From Streptomyces sp. AC550_RSS872 (GTDB taxonomy: Bacteria > Actinomycetota > Actinomycetes > Streptomycetales > Streptomycetaceae), in contig NZ_JAGMUL010000014.1 in the NCBI RefSeq assembly GCF_019049285.1, positions 240,299 to 304,298 of the forward strand: a DNA stretch of 64,000 nt. Direction: 5' to 3'. The notes beneath the pieces are model-generated. The model did not search any database and had not been told where the DNA came from. It saw nothing but the letters and a program-made list of their open reading frames with translations. Below, piece by piece: positions 31,929-39,794 of this stretch. Made by a program: the position numbers and the translations under genes. The stretch's first letter is position 1; every line of letters starts with the position of its first letter.

Positions 31929-34463
31929 ATGAGCGACCCGGCTACACCGCCCCGTTCCCTCGCGGAAGCGCTCCGCGCGCGGGACGACGCCTCCCTGGCC
32001 GTACTCCTGCGCAGCCGCCCCGACCTCATCACCCCCGTCCCGACGGACCTCACGCAGCTGGCGACCCGGGCCGGCACGCGGGCCTCCGTCGTGCGGGCCC
32101 TGGAGCGGCTGGACCGCCTCGCGTTGCAGACGGCGGAGGCGCTGGCCGTGGCGGCGGATCCGGCGACGTACGACGAGCTGCTCGCGCTGATGGCCGGCGA
32201 CGAGGGCGACCCGGCCGTCGTGGCGGCGCTGCCGCACGCCCTCGGCACCCTGCGCGAACAGGCCCTGGTGTGGGGCGCCGACGACCGGCTGCGGCTCGTC
32301 CGCACGGCCCGTGAGCTGCTGGCGCCCTCGCCGCAGCACCCCTCTCCCACGGGACTGGGTCCGACCGTGCAGGAAGCCGCCGCGGGCATGTCGCCGGGCC
32401 GGATCCAGGAGATCCTCACGACGGCCGGGCTGCCCTCGACGCACGACGCCGTGTCCGCCGTGTCGTCGCTGTCCGCCCTGTTCGGCGACCGGCGGCGGAT
32501 GACGGCCCTGCTGGCCGACGCCCCGGAGGAGTCCCGGGAGGTCCTCTCCCGCCTGGTCTGGGGGCCGCCGTACGGCCAGGTCACCGCGGACCCGGCGCCG
32601 CGGCTGCGCTGGCTGCTGGACCGCGGCCTGCTCCTGCCCACCGCGCCCGGCACGGTCGTACTCCCCCGCGAGGTCGCCCTGCATCTGCGGGCCGGCCGCG
32701 CGCACCGCACCACCGAGCCGCTGCCGCCGCCCGTCGAGGCGGCCGCGACGCACCGTCCACAGGTTGTGGACGCAGCCGCGGCCGGACAGGCCTACACGGC
32801 GCTGGCGACCGTCGAGGAGCTGCTGAAGGACTGGCACGAGGGCGGGCCGGCCGTGCTGCGGGCGGGCGGCCTGAGCGTGCGCGACCTCAAGCGCACCGCC
32901 GTCGCCCTCGACGTGTCCGAACCCGTGGCCGCCTTCTGGGTCGAGCTCGCCTACGCCGCCGGACTGCTGGCCTCCGACGGCGAGGCCGACGAGCGGTACG
33001 CGGCGACCCCGGCCTACGACGAGTGGCTGGAGCAGCCCGCCGCACAGCGCTGGGCCCTGCTGGCTCAGGCGTGGCTGACGGCGACGCGGACGGCGGGCGT
33101 GGTCGGCGGACGGGACGCGAAGGACCGTACGTTGTCGGCGCTGGGCCCCGGCCTGGACCGCTCGGCGGCCCCGGAGGTACGACACCGGGTACTGACCCTG
33201 CTGGCCGGCCTCCCGGAGGGAACGTCCCCGTCCGCCGAGTCGGTCCTGGCCCGCCTGCGCTGGGAGCGTCCGCTCCGAGGACCGCAGCGCGACGACGACC
33301 TGCGCGGCAGGCTCGCCCAGTGGACGCTGGGCGAGGCGGAGATGCTGGGGGTGACGGGGCGGGGCGCGTTGTCCGCGCACGGGCGGGCGCTGCTGGGGGC
33401 GCGGCAGCCGGGACCGGCGGCCGAGGAGCAGCCGGCCGGGCCCGGCGACAAACTCCCCGTCCACCACCGTCCGGCCCCGCCCCTCGAGCCCCTCTCCCCC
33501 ACCGAACAGTCCACCGCCTCCGCCGCGGCCGCCCGCCTCCTCGCCCCCCTCCTGCCCGAGCCGCTGGACCACGTCCTCCTCCAGGCCGACCTGACGGCCG
33601 TGGCACCCGGCCCCCTGCGCCGGCCGCTGGCGGACATGCTGGGCGTGCTCGCGGACGTCGAGTCGAAGGGCGGCGCGACGGTGTACCGGTTCACGCCCGG
33701 TTCGGTGCGCCGCGCCCTCGACGCCGGCCGCACCGCCTCCGACCTGCATGCCTTCCTCGCCGAGCACTCCCGTACGCCGGTGCCGCAGCCGCTCGCGTAC
33801 CTGATCGACGACGTCGCCCGTAAGCACGGGCATCTACGGGTGGGTGCGGCGTCGGCGTACGTCCGCTGCGACGACGACGCGATGCTGAACGAGATCCTCG
33901 CCGACAAGCGGGCCGCGGGTCTGCGCCTGCGCCGCCTCGCGCCGACGGTGCTCGCCACCGTCGCGGACCCGGCCGCCCTGCTGGAGGGCCTGCGCGCGAT
34001 GGGCTTCGCGCCGGCCGCCGAGTCGGCGGAGGGCGACGTCCTGATCACCCGCGCCGACGCCCACCGCACCCCGCCGCGCACGGCCCCCGAGCCGGTCCCG
34101 GACGGCCCGCCGACGCCGGACGCCACGCTGCTGGCGGCCGCGATCCGCGCCATCCGCGCGGGCGACCTCGCCTCCACGGCCCCCCGCAAGCCGAGCGCGA
34201 CCGCCCCCACGGTGACCGGCGGCGACCTGCCCCGCACCACCTCCGCCGAGACCCTCGCCACCATGCAGGCCGCCGTCCTGACCGGCGAGGCGCTGTGGAT
34301 CGGGTACGTCAACGCCGAGGGCGCCGCGAGTCAGCGGGTGATCGCGCCGGTGCGGGTCGAGGGCGGGTTCGTGACGGCGTACGACCACACCGCGGACGAG
34401 GTACGGACGTATCCGCTGCACCGGATCACGGGCGTGGCGGAACTGGCGGACGACCAGATCTGA
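31929..34463 (+). CDS. Helicase C-terminal (Helicase_C_3) protein with WYL-like tail, partner of XPB
   Basis: 844 residues. N-terminal winged-helix-like repeats (RSLAEALRARDDASLAVLLR, then LDRLALQTAEALAV) are followed by the XPB/Ssl2-type Helicase_C_3 region (about 560-690: FTPGSVRRALDAGRTASDLH, LAYLIDDVARKHGHLRVGAA) and a C-terminal WYL-like block (LWIGYVNAEGAASQRVIAPV, TYPLHRITGV). This is the actinobacterial protein encoded beside the XPB helicase, as at Mycobacterium Rv0862c-Rv0861c (recalled). Here XPB lies 2 kb downstream. It probably acts in DNA repair or regulation with XPB. ATG 31929 is 7 nt after TAACGT; GTG 31920 is an alternative. Confidence 0.87.
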   Translation: MSDPATPPRSLAEALRARDDASLAVLLRSRPDLITPVPTDLTQLATRAGTRASVVRALERLDRLALQTAEALAVAADPATYDELLALMAGDEGDPAVVAALPHALGTLREQALVWGADDRLRLVRTARELLAPSPQHPSPTGLGPTVQEAAAGMSPGRIQEILTTAGLPSTHDAVSAVSSLSALFGDRRRMTALLADAPEESREVLSRLVWGPPYGQVTADPAPRLRWLLDRGLLLPTAPGTVVLPREVALHLRAGRAHRTTEPLPPPVEAAATHRPQVVDAAAAGQAYTALATVEELLKDWHEGGPAVLRAGGLSVRDLKRTAVALDVSEPVAAFWVELAYAAGLLASDGEADERYAATPAYDEWLEQPAAQRWALLAQAWLTATRTAGVVGGRDAKDRTLSALGPGLDRSAAPEVRHRVLTLLAGLPEGTSPSAESVLARLRWERPLRGPQRDDDLRGRLAQWTLGEAEMLGVTGRGALSAHGRALLGARQPGPAAEEQPAGPGDKLPVHHRPAPPLEPLSPTEQSTASAAAARLLAPLLPEPLDHVLLQADLTAVAPGPLRRPLADMLGVLADVESKGGATVYRFTPGSVRRALDAGRTASDLHAFLAEHSRTPVPQPLAYLIDDVARKHGHLRVGAASAYVRCDDDAMLNEILADKRAAGLRLRRLAPTVLATVADPAALLEGLRAMGFAPAAESAEGDVLITRADAHRTPPRTAPEPVPDGPPTPDATLLAAAIRAIRAGDLASTAPRKPSATAPTVTGGDLPRTTSAETLATMQAAVLTGEALWIGYVNAEGAASQRVIAPVRVEGGFVTAYDHTADEVRTYPLHRITGVAELADDQI

Positions 34464-34596
34464 CGACGCCCCACTCGTTCGGGTGGACGCGGCGTTCCAT
34501 GCATGCCACGCCGGGCTCTTCCCACTCTTGAGCGACCTTCGGGATCTTTCCGCATCGCCTCTCGCGACGCAGGGCAGCCACCGGGTGTCCTGATCA

Positions 34597-34610
34597 CGCT
34601 CAAGTGAGCG
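34597..34610. promoter_or_regulatory. Palindrome CGCTCA-AG-TGAGCG upstream of the secreted peptides
   Basis: The 14-bp dyad at 34597-34610 lies 22 bp before ATG 34632. Its left half CGCTCAAG is also the reverse complement of CTTGAGCG at 34527-34534. It is a candidate regulator site for the two-peptide unit; the regulator is unknown. Confidence 0.45.
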
Positions 34611-34631
34611 CAACTGAGAGGTAGTTGTCCC

Positions 34632-34760
34632 ATGCGCACAGCTCGTCGCCTTGCCACCGTCCTGGCCGCCGCAGCCCTGATGATGGGTGCCTTCACCGCC
34701 CAGGCCGCGGCGGTGAGCGTCGACATCGCCGGACTGGTCGTCGAGACCCCGCAGGTCTGA
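34632..34760 (+). CDS. Tiny secreted peptide precursor, 42 aa
   Basis: A complete short gene: MRTARRLATVLAAAALMMGA, FTAQAAA (signal peptidase I-like site AQA), then VSVDIAGLVVETPQV. The mature peptide would be about 15-18 residues, acidic and hydrophobic, with no Cys. GAGAGGTAG lies upstream at a suitable distance. A second secreted peptide gene follows 81 bp later with a related core (GLTVEGP versus GLVVETP). Shortness makes annotation tools miss it; the textbook signal peptide supports it. Possible roles are signalling or surface-active peptide; both are guesses. Confidence 0.7.
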   Translation: MRTARRLATVLAAAALMMGAFTAQAAAVSVDIAGLVVETPQV

Positions 34761-34841
34761 CACGACCGCGCGCACCCTTCGGGCCGGTCCGGCATCCCTG
34801 GGCCGGCCCGGCGCCCCTCTCCGCACCTGAAAGGCCCTGCC

Positions 34842-35057
34842 ATGCGTTCCAAGCGCCCCGCCCGCGCCCGCTCCGCCGCCGTCACCGCCGTCCTCGCAGC
34901 AGCCGCACTGGCCACCGCCCTCGCCCCCGAGGCCACCGCGAACCCCTCAACCCTCCCCCTGCCGCTCCCCGCGGCCGGCCCGGAGTCCCTGATCACCGAG
35001 GGCCTCACGGTCGAGGGCCCGTTGGTCAACAACGTCAGTCTGCCCACACTGAAGTAA
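34842..35057 (+). CDS. Small secreted peptide precursor, 71 aa
   Basis: The basic start MRSKRPARARSAAVTAVLAA and a hydrophobic core end at PEATA, a signal peptidase site near residue 33. The mature ~38 residues contain a Pro-rich piece (STLPLPLPAAGP) and LITEGLTVEGPLVNNVSLPT. It shares the GL(V/T)VE(T/G)P core with the 42-residue precursor upstream. GAAAGG precedes ATG 34842. No Cys and no LPxTG motif. It is followed directly by a common repeat element that may terminate the transcript. Confidence 0.75.
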   Translation: MRSKRPARARSAAVTAVLAAAALATALAPEATANPSTLPLPLPAAGPESLITEGLTVEGPLVNNVSLPTLK

Positions 35058-35081
35058 CTACGCGGCCGGCTGCGACCCCCT

Positions 35082-35138
35082 AGGGGCGCGGGGCTGTATC
35101 GATATGCGGCTCCGCCGCGTGGGCGCGATCAGCCCCCA
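35082..35138. repeat. Common Streptomyces intergenic repeat
   Basis: TAGGGGCGCGGGGCTGTATC, then GATATGCGGCTCCGCCGCGT and GGGCGCGATCAGCCCCC. The left part is self-complementary. It lies between the secreted peptide gene and the convergent YqhA-IstB gene. Confidence 0.8.
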
Positions 35139-35196
35139 CCGGCCCTCAGCCCGCCACGAAACCGCACCGCCCCCTTCAATCCGCCCACCGCCCCCT

Positions 35197-36495
35197 TCAA
35201 TCCGCCCACGCGGCCCCAACACGCCGCATCCGATAGCTCTCCCCGTCGATCCGTACCAGCTCGGCATGGTGGGCCAGCCGGTCCACCATCGCCAGAGCCG
35301 AGGGACCACCGAAGATCTCGTCCCAGCGGCCGAGGGGGCGGTCGGTGGTGACGATGAGGGAGGACCGCTCGTAGCGGTGGGCGATCAGCTGGAAGAAGAG
35401 GCCGGCGGTGCCCGCGTCGAAGGGGGTGTAGCCGACCTCGTCGACGATCAGCACGGGGTGGTCGTCGAGCGCGGAGAGCTCCTCGGCGAGGCGTCCGGCG
35501 TCCCGTGCGCCGGCCAGCCGGGCCGCCCACTCCTCGGCGGTCGCGAAGAGCACCGAGTGCCCGGCCTGGCAGGCCCGCACGCCGAGGCCGACGGCCAGAT
35601 GTGTCTTGCCGGTGCCGGGCGGGCCGACGAGGACGACGTTGCGGTGGGCGGCGACGAAGTCCAGCTTGCCGAGCCGGGCCACGGCCTCGCGGTCGAAGGA
35701 GTGCGGGTGCTCGGAGTCGAACTCCTCCAGCAGCTTGCGGGCGGGGAACCCGGCGGCGCGCAGCCGTTCCTCGGTGCTGGACGCGTCGTCGTACCGGGGA
35801 GCGGCGGCCTGGGCCGGGACGAAGACCTGCGCGGCGGGCTCCTGGGCGGCGGCCGGAGCGGAGGCGGCACCGTGCTGCGGCTGCTGATGTCCCCGCTCGC
35901 TCTGCGCGGCCATCGGCCCCGACATGTACGCCAGGATCGCCGCCGACGCGATGAACGCCATGTGGATCACCGTGCCCCACAGCAGCGCGTGCCGCGAGGT
36001 GTGGTGGACGTCCACGAACATCTGGAGCAGATGGACGGAGGAGATCCCCACGATGGCGGTGGCGAGCTTGACCTTCAGCACGTTGGAGTTGACGTGCGAG
36101 AGCCACTCCGGCTGGTCGCGGTGGCCTTGGAGGCCGATGCGGGAGACGAACGTCTCGTAGCCGCCGACGATCACCATGATCAGCAGGTTGGCGATCATCA
36201 CGACGTCCACCAGCTTCAGCACGGCGAGCATGACGTACGTCTCGGTCGCCTGCCCCGTCACGCAGCGGAGCACTAATGTCCACAGCTCGTGGAAGAACTT
36301 GTAGACGTACACCCCCTGCGCGGCGACCAGGCCGAAGTAGAGCGGGGCCTGTAGCCAGCGGGTGGCGAACAGGGCGTACCCGAGGGGTGTGGTGGTGGTC
36401 GGGGACGGATCACGAGAGATGGCCTGCACGGTCGCATTCTTCGCAGCCTGCGCCGTCCAGGTGAAACCACGCCACTCACAGGAATGAAAAGACAT
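35197..36495 (-). CDS. YqhA (UPF0114) membrane domain fused to an IstB-like AAA+ ATPase
   Basis: One uninterrupted 432-residue protein with two known modules. Residues about 40-190 are a four-helix YqhA/UPF0114 protein (LFATRWLQAPLYFGLVAAQG, VMIANLLIMVIVGGYETFVS). A Pro/Ala/Gln-rich linker (about 195-240) follows. Residues about 245-430 are an IstB/DnaC-like ATPase: NVVLVGPPGTGKTHLAVGLG is Walker A, HPVLIVDEVGYTPFD Walker B, and SSLIVTTDRPLGRWDEIFGG sensor 1. IstB normally assists the IS21 transposase IstA, but no istA gene is near. This looks like a domesticated, membrane-tethered ATPase. Start: ATG 36495, or GTG 36429, still ahead of the membrane domain. Confidence 0.85.
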   Translation of the reverse strand: MSFHSCEWRGFTWTAQAAKNATVQAISRDPSPTTTTPLGYALFATRWLQAPLYFGLVAAQGVYVYKFFHELWTLVLRCVTGQATETYVMLAVLKLVDVVMIANLLIMVIVGGYETFVSRIGLQGHRDQPEWLSHVNSNVLKVKLATAIVGISSVHLLQMFVDVHHTSRHALLWGTVIHMAFIASAAILAYMSGPMAAQSERGHQQPQHGAASAPAAAQEPAAQVFVPAQAAAPRYDDASSTEERLRAAGFPARKLLEEFDSEHPHSFDREAVARLGKLDFVAAHRNVVLVGPPGTGKTHLAVGLGVRACQAGHSVLFATAEEWAARLAGARDAGRLAEELSALDDHPVLIVDEVGYTPFDAGTAGLFFQLIAHRYERSSLIVTTDRPLGRWDEIFGGPSALAMVDRLAHHAELVRIDGESYRMRRVGAAWAD

Positions 36496-36510
36496 CCTGT
36501 ACGACTCCGG

Positions 36511-36532
36511 ATTCGATCAGGAATCGATCAGG
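36511..36532. promoter_or_regulatory. Tandem 11-bp repeat ATTCGATCAGG/AATCGATCAGG
   Basis: Two adjacent 11-bp copies (36511-36521, 36522-36532) sit between the divergent YqhA-IstB and XPB genes. One-turn spacing puts both on the same face of the helix, as for a cooperative regulator. The regulator is unknown. Confidence 0.45.
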
Positions 36533-36578
36533 CACACTGGACGTTTGGTCGAGTGGCCGAGCGGAAGGACGCACGTAC

Positions 36579-38222
36579 GTGAACGGACCACTGATCGTCC
36601 AGTCGGACAAGACCCTGCTCCTGGAAGTCGATCACGAGCAGGCGGACGCGTGCCGTCGGGCGATTGCGGCGTTCGCGGAACTGGAGCGTGCGCCGGAGCA
36701 CATCCACACCTACCGGGTGACCCCGCTCGGCCTGTGGAACGCGCGCGCGGCCGGGCACGACGCCGAGCAGGTCGTGGACGCGCTGGTGACGTACAGCCGG
36801 TACCCGGTCCCGCACGCCCTGCTGGTCGACATCGCCGACACGATGGACCGCTACGGCCGTCTGACCCTCTCCAAGCACCCCACGCACGGCCTCGTCCTCA
36901 CCACCACCGACCGCCCGGTCCTGGAGGAGGTGCTGCGGTCGAAGCGGATCGCGCCGCTCGTCGGCACCCGCATCGACCCGGACACCGTGGCCGTGCACCC
37001 CTCCGAGCGCGGCCAGATCAAACAGACGCTGCTGAAGCTGGGCTGGCCCGCCGAGGACCTCGCCGGGTACGTCGACGGCGAGGCGCACCCGATCGAGCTG
37101 CACGAGGACGGCTGGGCGCTGCGGCCGTACCAGAGGCAGGCGGTGGAGAACTTCTGGCACGGCGGGAGCGGCGTCGTGGTGCTGCCGTGCGGGGCCGGGA
37201 AGACCCTTGTCGGCGCCGGGTCGATGGCCCAGGCGAAGTCGACCACGCTCATCCTCGTCACGAACACCGTCTCGGCCCGGCAGTGGAAGCACGAGCTGGT
37301 GAAGCGGACGTCGCTGACGGAGGACGAGATCGGTGAGTACAGCGGGACGCGGAAGGAGATCCGGCCCGTCACCATCGCCACGTACCAGGTGCTCACCACC
37401 AGGCGGAAGGGCGTGTACCCGCACCTCGAACTCTTCGACTCCCGCGACTGGGGTCTGATCCTCTACGACGAGGTGCACCTGCTGCCCGCACCGGTCTTCA
37501 AGTTCACCGCCGACCTCCAGGCCCGCCGCCGGCTCGGGCTGACCGCGACCCTCGTCCGCGAGGACGGGCGCGAGTCCGACGTCTTCTCCCTCATCGGCCC
37601 CAAGCGTTTCGACGCGCCGTGGAAGGAGATCGAGGCGCAGGGGTACATCGCGCCCGCCGACTGTGTCGAGGTCCGCGTCAACCTCACCGACTCCGAGCGG
37701 CTCGCGTACGCCACCGCCGAGCAGGAGGAGAAGTACCGCTACTGCGCGACGACCGACACCAAGCGCAAGGTGACGGAGGCGATCGTCCGGCGTTTCGCAG
37801 GCCAGCAGATCCTGGTCATCGGCCAGTACATCGACCAGCTCGACGAACTGGGCGAGCATCTGAACGCCCCCGTGATCAAGGGCGAGACGTCCAACGCCCA
37901 GCGCGAGAAGCTCTTCGACGCGTTCCGGGAGGGCGAGATCAGCGTCCTCGTCGTGTCCAAGGTCGCCAACTTCTCCATCGACCTGCCGGAGGCCACGGTC
38001 GCCATCCAGGTCTCGGGCACCTTCGGCTCCCGCCAGGAGGAGGCCCAGCGCCTCGGCCGCGTCCTGCGCCCCAAGGCCGACGGCCACCAGGCCCACTTCT
38101 ACTCGGTCGTCGCCCGCGACACGCTCGACCAGGACTTCGCCGCCCACCGCCAGCGCTTCCTGGCGGAGCAGGGGTACGCGTACCGGATCGTGGACGCGGA
38201 CGAGATCCTCGCGGAAGGGTAG
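36579..38222 (+). CDS. DNA repair helicase XPB
   Basis: 547 residues, a superfamily 2 helicase of the XPB/ERCC3 type (3'-5' DNA unwinding in nucleotide excision repair). Motifs: Walker A PCGAGKTLVGAGS (about 204), DEVH box YDEVHLLPAP (about 296), ARRRLGLTATLVREDGRE, and the C-terminal RecA lobe with QVSGTFGSRQEEAQRLGRVL. A ThM-like segment is included. Partner of the Helicase_C_3 protein at 31929. ATG 36579 is at the start of a conserved-looking N-terminus (NGPLIVQSDKTLLLEVDH). Its last 124 bp overlap the antisense glycosyltransferase gene. Confidence 0.94.
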   Translation: MNGPLIVQSDKTLLLEVDHEQADACRRAIAAFAELERAPEHIHTYRVTPLGLWNARAAGHDAEQVVDALVTYSRYPVPHALLVDIADTMDRYGRLTLSKHPTHGLVLTTTDRPVLEEVLRSKRIAPLVGTRIDPDTVAVHPSERGQIKQTLLKLGWPAEDLAGYVDGEAHPIELHEDGWALRPYQRQAVENFWHGGSGVVVLPCGAGKTLVGAGSMAQAKSTTLILVTNTVSARQWKHELVKRTSLTEDEIGEYSGTRKEIRPVTIATYQVLTTRRKGVYPHLELFDSRDWGLILYDEVHLLPAPVFKFTADLQARRRLGLTATLVREDGRESDVFSLIGPKRFDAPWKEIEAQGYIAPADCVEVRVNLTDSERLAYATAEQEEKYRYCATTDTKRKVTEAIVRRFAGQQILVIGQYIDQLDELGEHLNAPVIKGETSNAQREKLFDAFREGEISVLVVSKVANFSIDLPEATVAIQVSGTFGSRQEEAQRLGRVLRPKADGHQAHFYSVVARDTLDQDFAAHRQRFLAEQGYAYRIVDADEILAEG

Positions 38223-39319
38223 GCGGCCAGGAGGGCGAAGGCCAGCAGCGGGTACGGCGAGGCCAACGGCTGCTGCCACCACGGCAGGTGGAGATCCAGA
38301 TCCCCCTCGTGCGGCAGCAGCCACATCGTGCGGGCCGTGAAGAGCGCGGCCACCGCGTACGCGAGTCGGGTACGGCCCTCCCCGACGAGTACGGCGATCA
38401 GCGGGACGCACCACACCCAGTGATGCGACCAGCTGATCGGCGAAACGAGCAGCGCGGTGAACGCCGTCAGGAGGACGGCGTGACGCTCCTCTGCGGCCCG
38501 CGCCGCCAGCCACAGACCGGTGATCGCGGTCAGGACGGCCGGAAGCAGCCATGCCACGCCCGGTACCGGCTCGCCCAGGACCCGGGCGACCGTCCCATGC
38601 AGAGACTGGTTGTCCACGATCCACGCCTTGCCCACGCGTTCCGTCTCGTAGAGGCGGCGCGTCCAGAAGTCGAGGCTCGCGGAAGGCAGCGCGAGGGCGC
38701 CGAGCCCGACCGTCCCCGCGAAGGCCGCCGTCGCCGCACCCGCCTCCCGGTGCCGCCCGCGCAGCACGAGATACGCGATGAAGATCACCGGCGTCAGCTT
38801 GATCCCGGCAGCGACGCCGACCGCGGCACCCTTCCAGCGGGCGCCCGACGGTCTGTTGAGGTCCCACAGGAGCAGGCAGGCCAGGGCGAGGTTGACCTGG
38901 CCGAACAGGAGGGTCTGGAAGACCGGTTCCAGCCAGAGGGCGAGGGCGGTGGCGGCGCAGAGGGCCGGGAGGCGCGGGGTCAGCCGGGCGAGGCGGGCCG
39001 AGAGGCGGACCAGCACGGCGAGCAGGAGCGCGTTGCCCGCCAGGAAGGTGGCCTTGAGGGCCGTCACGGGGAGCAGCCCCGCCGGGACGAAGAGGAGCGC
39101 CGCGAAGGGCGGATAGGTGGCGGGGAGCCGCCACTCGGTGACGGTGAAGCCGTAGAGGTCGTCGCCACCGCGCAGGACGGCTTCGCCTTCCGCCCGGTAG
39201 ACCAGCGCGTCGGCCATCGGGAGGTGCTGCTGGACGCAGAGGGCTGCGAAGGCCGTCAGGGAGAGACCGGAAAGGACCAGCGGGACATGGGGAGTTGCGG
39301 AGTGTGATCGGCGGGTCAC
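38099..39319 (-). CDS. GT87-type polyprenol-linked mannosyltransferase-like membrane protein
   Basis: 406 residues and about 10 hydrophobic helices. The catalytic loop region ADALVYRAEGEAVLRGGDDLY near the start and PATYPPFAALLFVPAGLLPV fit the GT87/DUF2029 family (polyprenol-phosphate mannose transferases of actinobacteria). The last ~40 residues (SARISSASTIRYAYPCSARK ...) read antisense to the xpb 3' end and look non-native. Read-through of a lost stop codon is likely, with the true domain ending near AAYPS. Acts in the cytoplasmic membrane. The exact acceptor is unknown. Confidence 0.85.
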   Translation of the reverse strand: MTRRSHSATPHVPLVLSGLSLTAFAALCVQQHLPMADALVYRAEGEAVLRGGDDLYGFTVTEWRLPATYPPFAALLFVPAGLLPVTALKATFLAGNALLLAVLVRLSARLARLTPRLPALCAATALALWLEPVFQTLLFGQVNLALACLLLWDLNRPSGARWKGAAVGVAAGIKLTPVIFIAYLVLRGRHREAGAATAAFAGTVGLGALALPSASLDFWTRRLYETERVGKAWIVDNQSLHGTVARVLGEPVPGVAWLLPAVLTAITGLWLAARAAEERHAVLLTAFTALLVSPISWSHHWVWCVPLIAVLVGEGRTRLAYAVAALFTARTMWLLPHEGDLDLHLPWWQQPLASPYPLLAFALLAAYPSARISSASTIRYAYPCSARKRWRWAAKSWSSVSRATTE

Positions 39320-39335
39320 GCGGTGACCCTAGGCG

Positions 39336-39515
39336 TCACTTGCGGCGGACGCCCGCCTCCTCGCCGTACTCACCGAGGACGATCACGTCGAAGGCCGCAC
39401 CTGCGAACACCTTGACGGCACGCAGGGCTTCACCGAGGCGATGACGGTGGTTCCCCTGGAGCGCCGTCGCTCCGCGGGGACCCACAGGGGCTGGGTGGAT
39501 GGTTGCTGCGCTCAT
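39336..39515 (-). CDS. Hypothetical 59-aa protein
   Basis: A short frame starting ATG 39515: MSAATIHPAPVGPRGATALQ, then LGEALRAVKVFAGAAFDVIV and EYGEEAGVRRK. It is soluble, mixed charge, with GGAG close upstream. It lies upstream of the glycosyltransferase gene on the same strand (16 bp gap), so it may be the first gene of that operon. No family recognised. Confidence 0.6.
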   Translation of the reverse strand: MSAATIHPAPVGPRGATALQGNHRHRLGEALRAVKVFAGAAFDVIVLGEYGEEAGVRRK

Positions 39516-39663
39516 GTCTCCATGATGCGTTCGCGGACATAAAGCGGGCATCGGCCCACGGACCGAAGCCGCCTACTGCCCGCGTACATCTCCGGACGGA
39601 CCGCATACCCCCAGGGATGGGGGCCGCGCCCCCTAGGGGACGGACGGGGGGAGCCGAAACTCA

Positions 39664-39694
39664 TTGGCATACAGCATTCGCCCTCACCTAAAAT
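39664..39694 (+). promoter_or_regulatory. Promoter of the HelD/HelR-type gene
   Basis: TTGGCA (39664-39669) and TAAAAT (39689-39694) are separated by 19 bp. Both are close to the housekeeping sigma consensus, and this AT-rich stretch stands out locally. The transcript leader would be about 95 nt. No rifamycin-associated inverted repeat was found upstream. Confidence 0.55.
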
Positions 39695-39794
39695 CTCCGC
39701 TCTTGCCCGCCTCCGTTCACGGAGTGCCGCCGTCCGGACGGAAACCGCTCGGCTCTCTCACTCACCTACTGGCAGGTCCTCCGGAGGCACCCCC

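Noticed and set aside
35197..36495. IS21 insertion sequence
   Set aside because: Only the IstB-like domain is present, fused to a membrane module; no IstA, no inverted IS ends, no target duplication.
36545..36575. Possible serine-type tRNA (GTGGCCGAGCGG)
   Set aside because: Only the D-arm-like word is present. There is no GGTTCGAATCC T-loop or acceptor pairing, and the sequence is directly upstream of the xpb start.
39550..39660. Rifamycin-associated element upstream of the HelD/HelR-type gene
   Set aside because: The GC-rich runs here (CCCCCAGGGATGGGGG) do not match the element as I recall it, and pairing is short.
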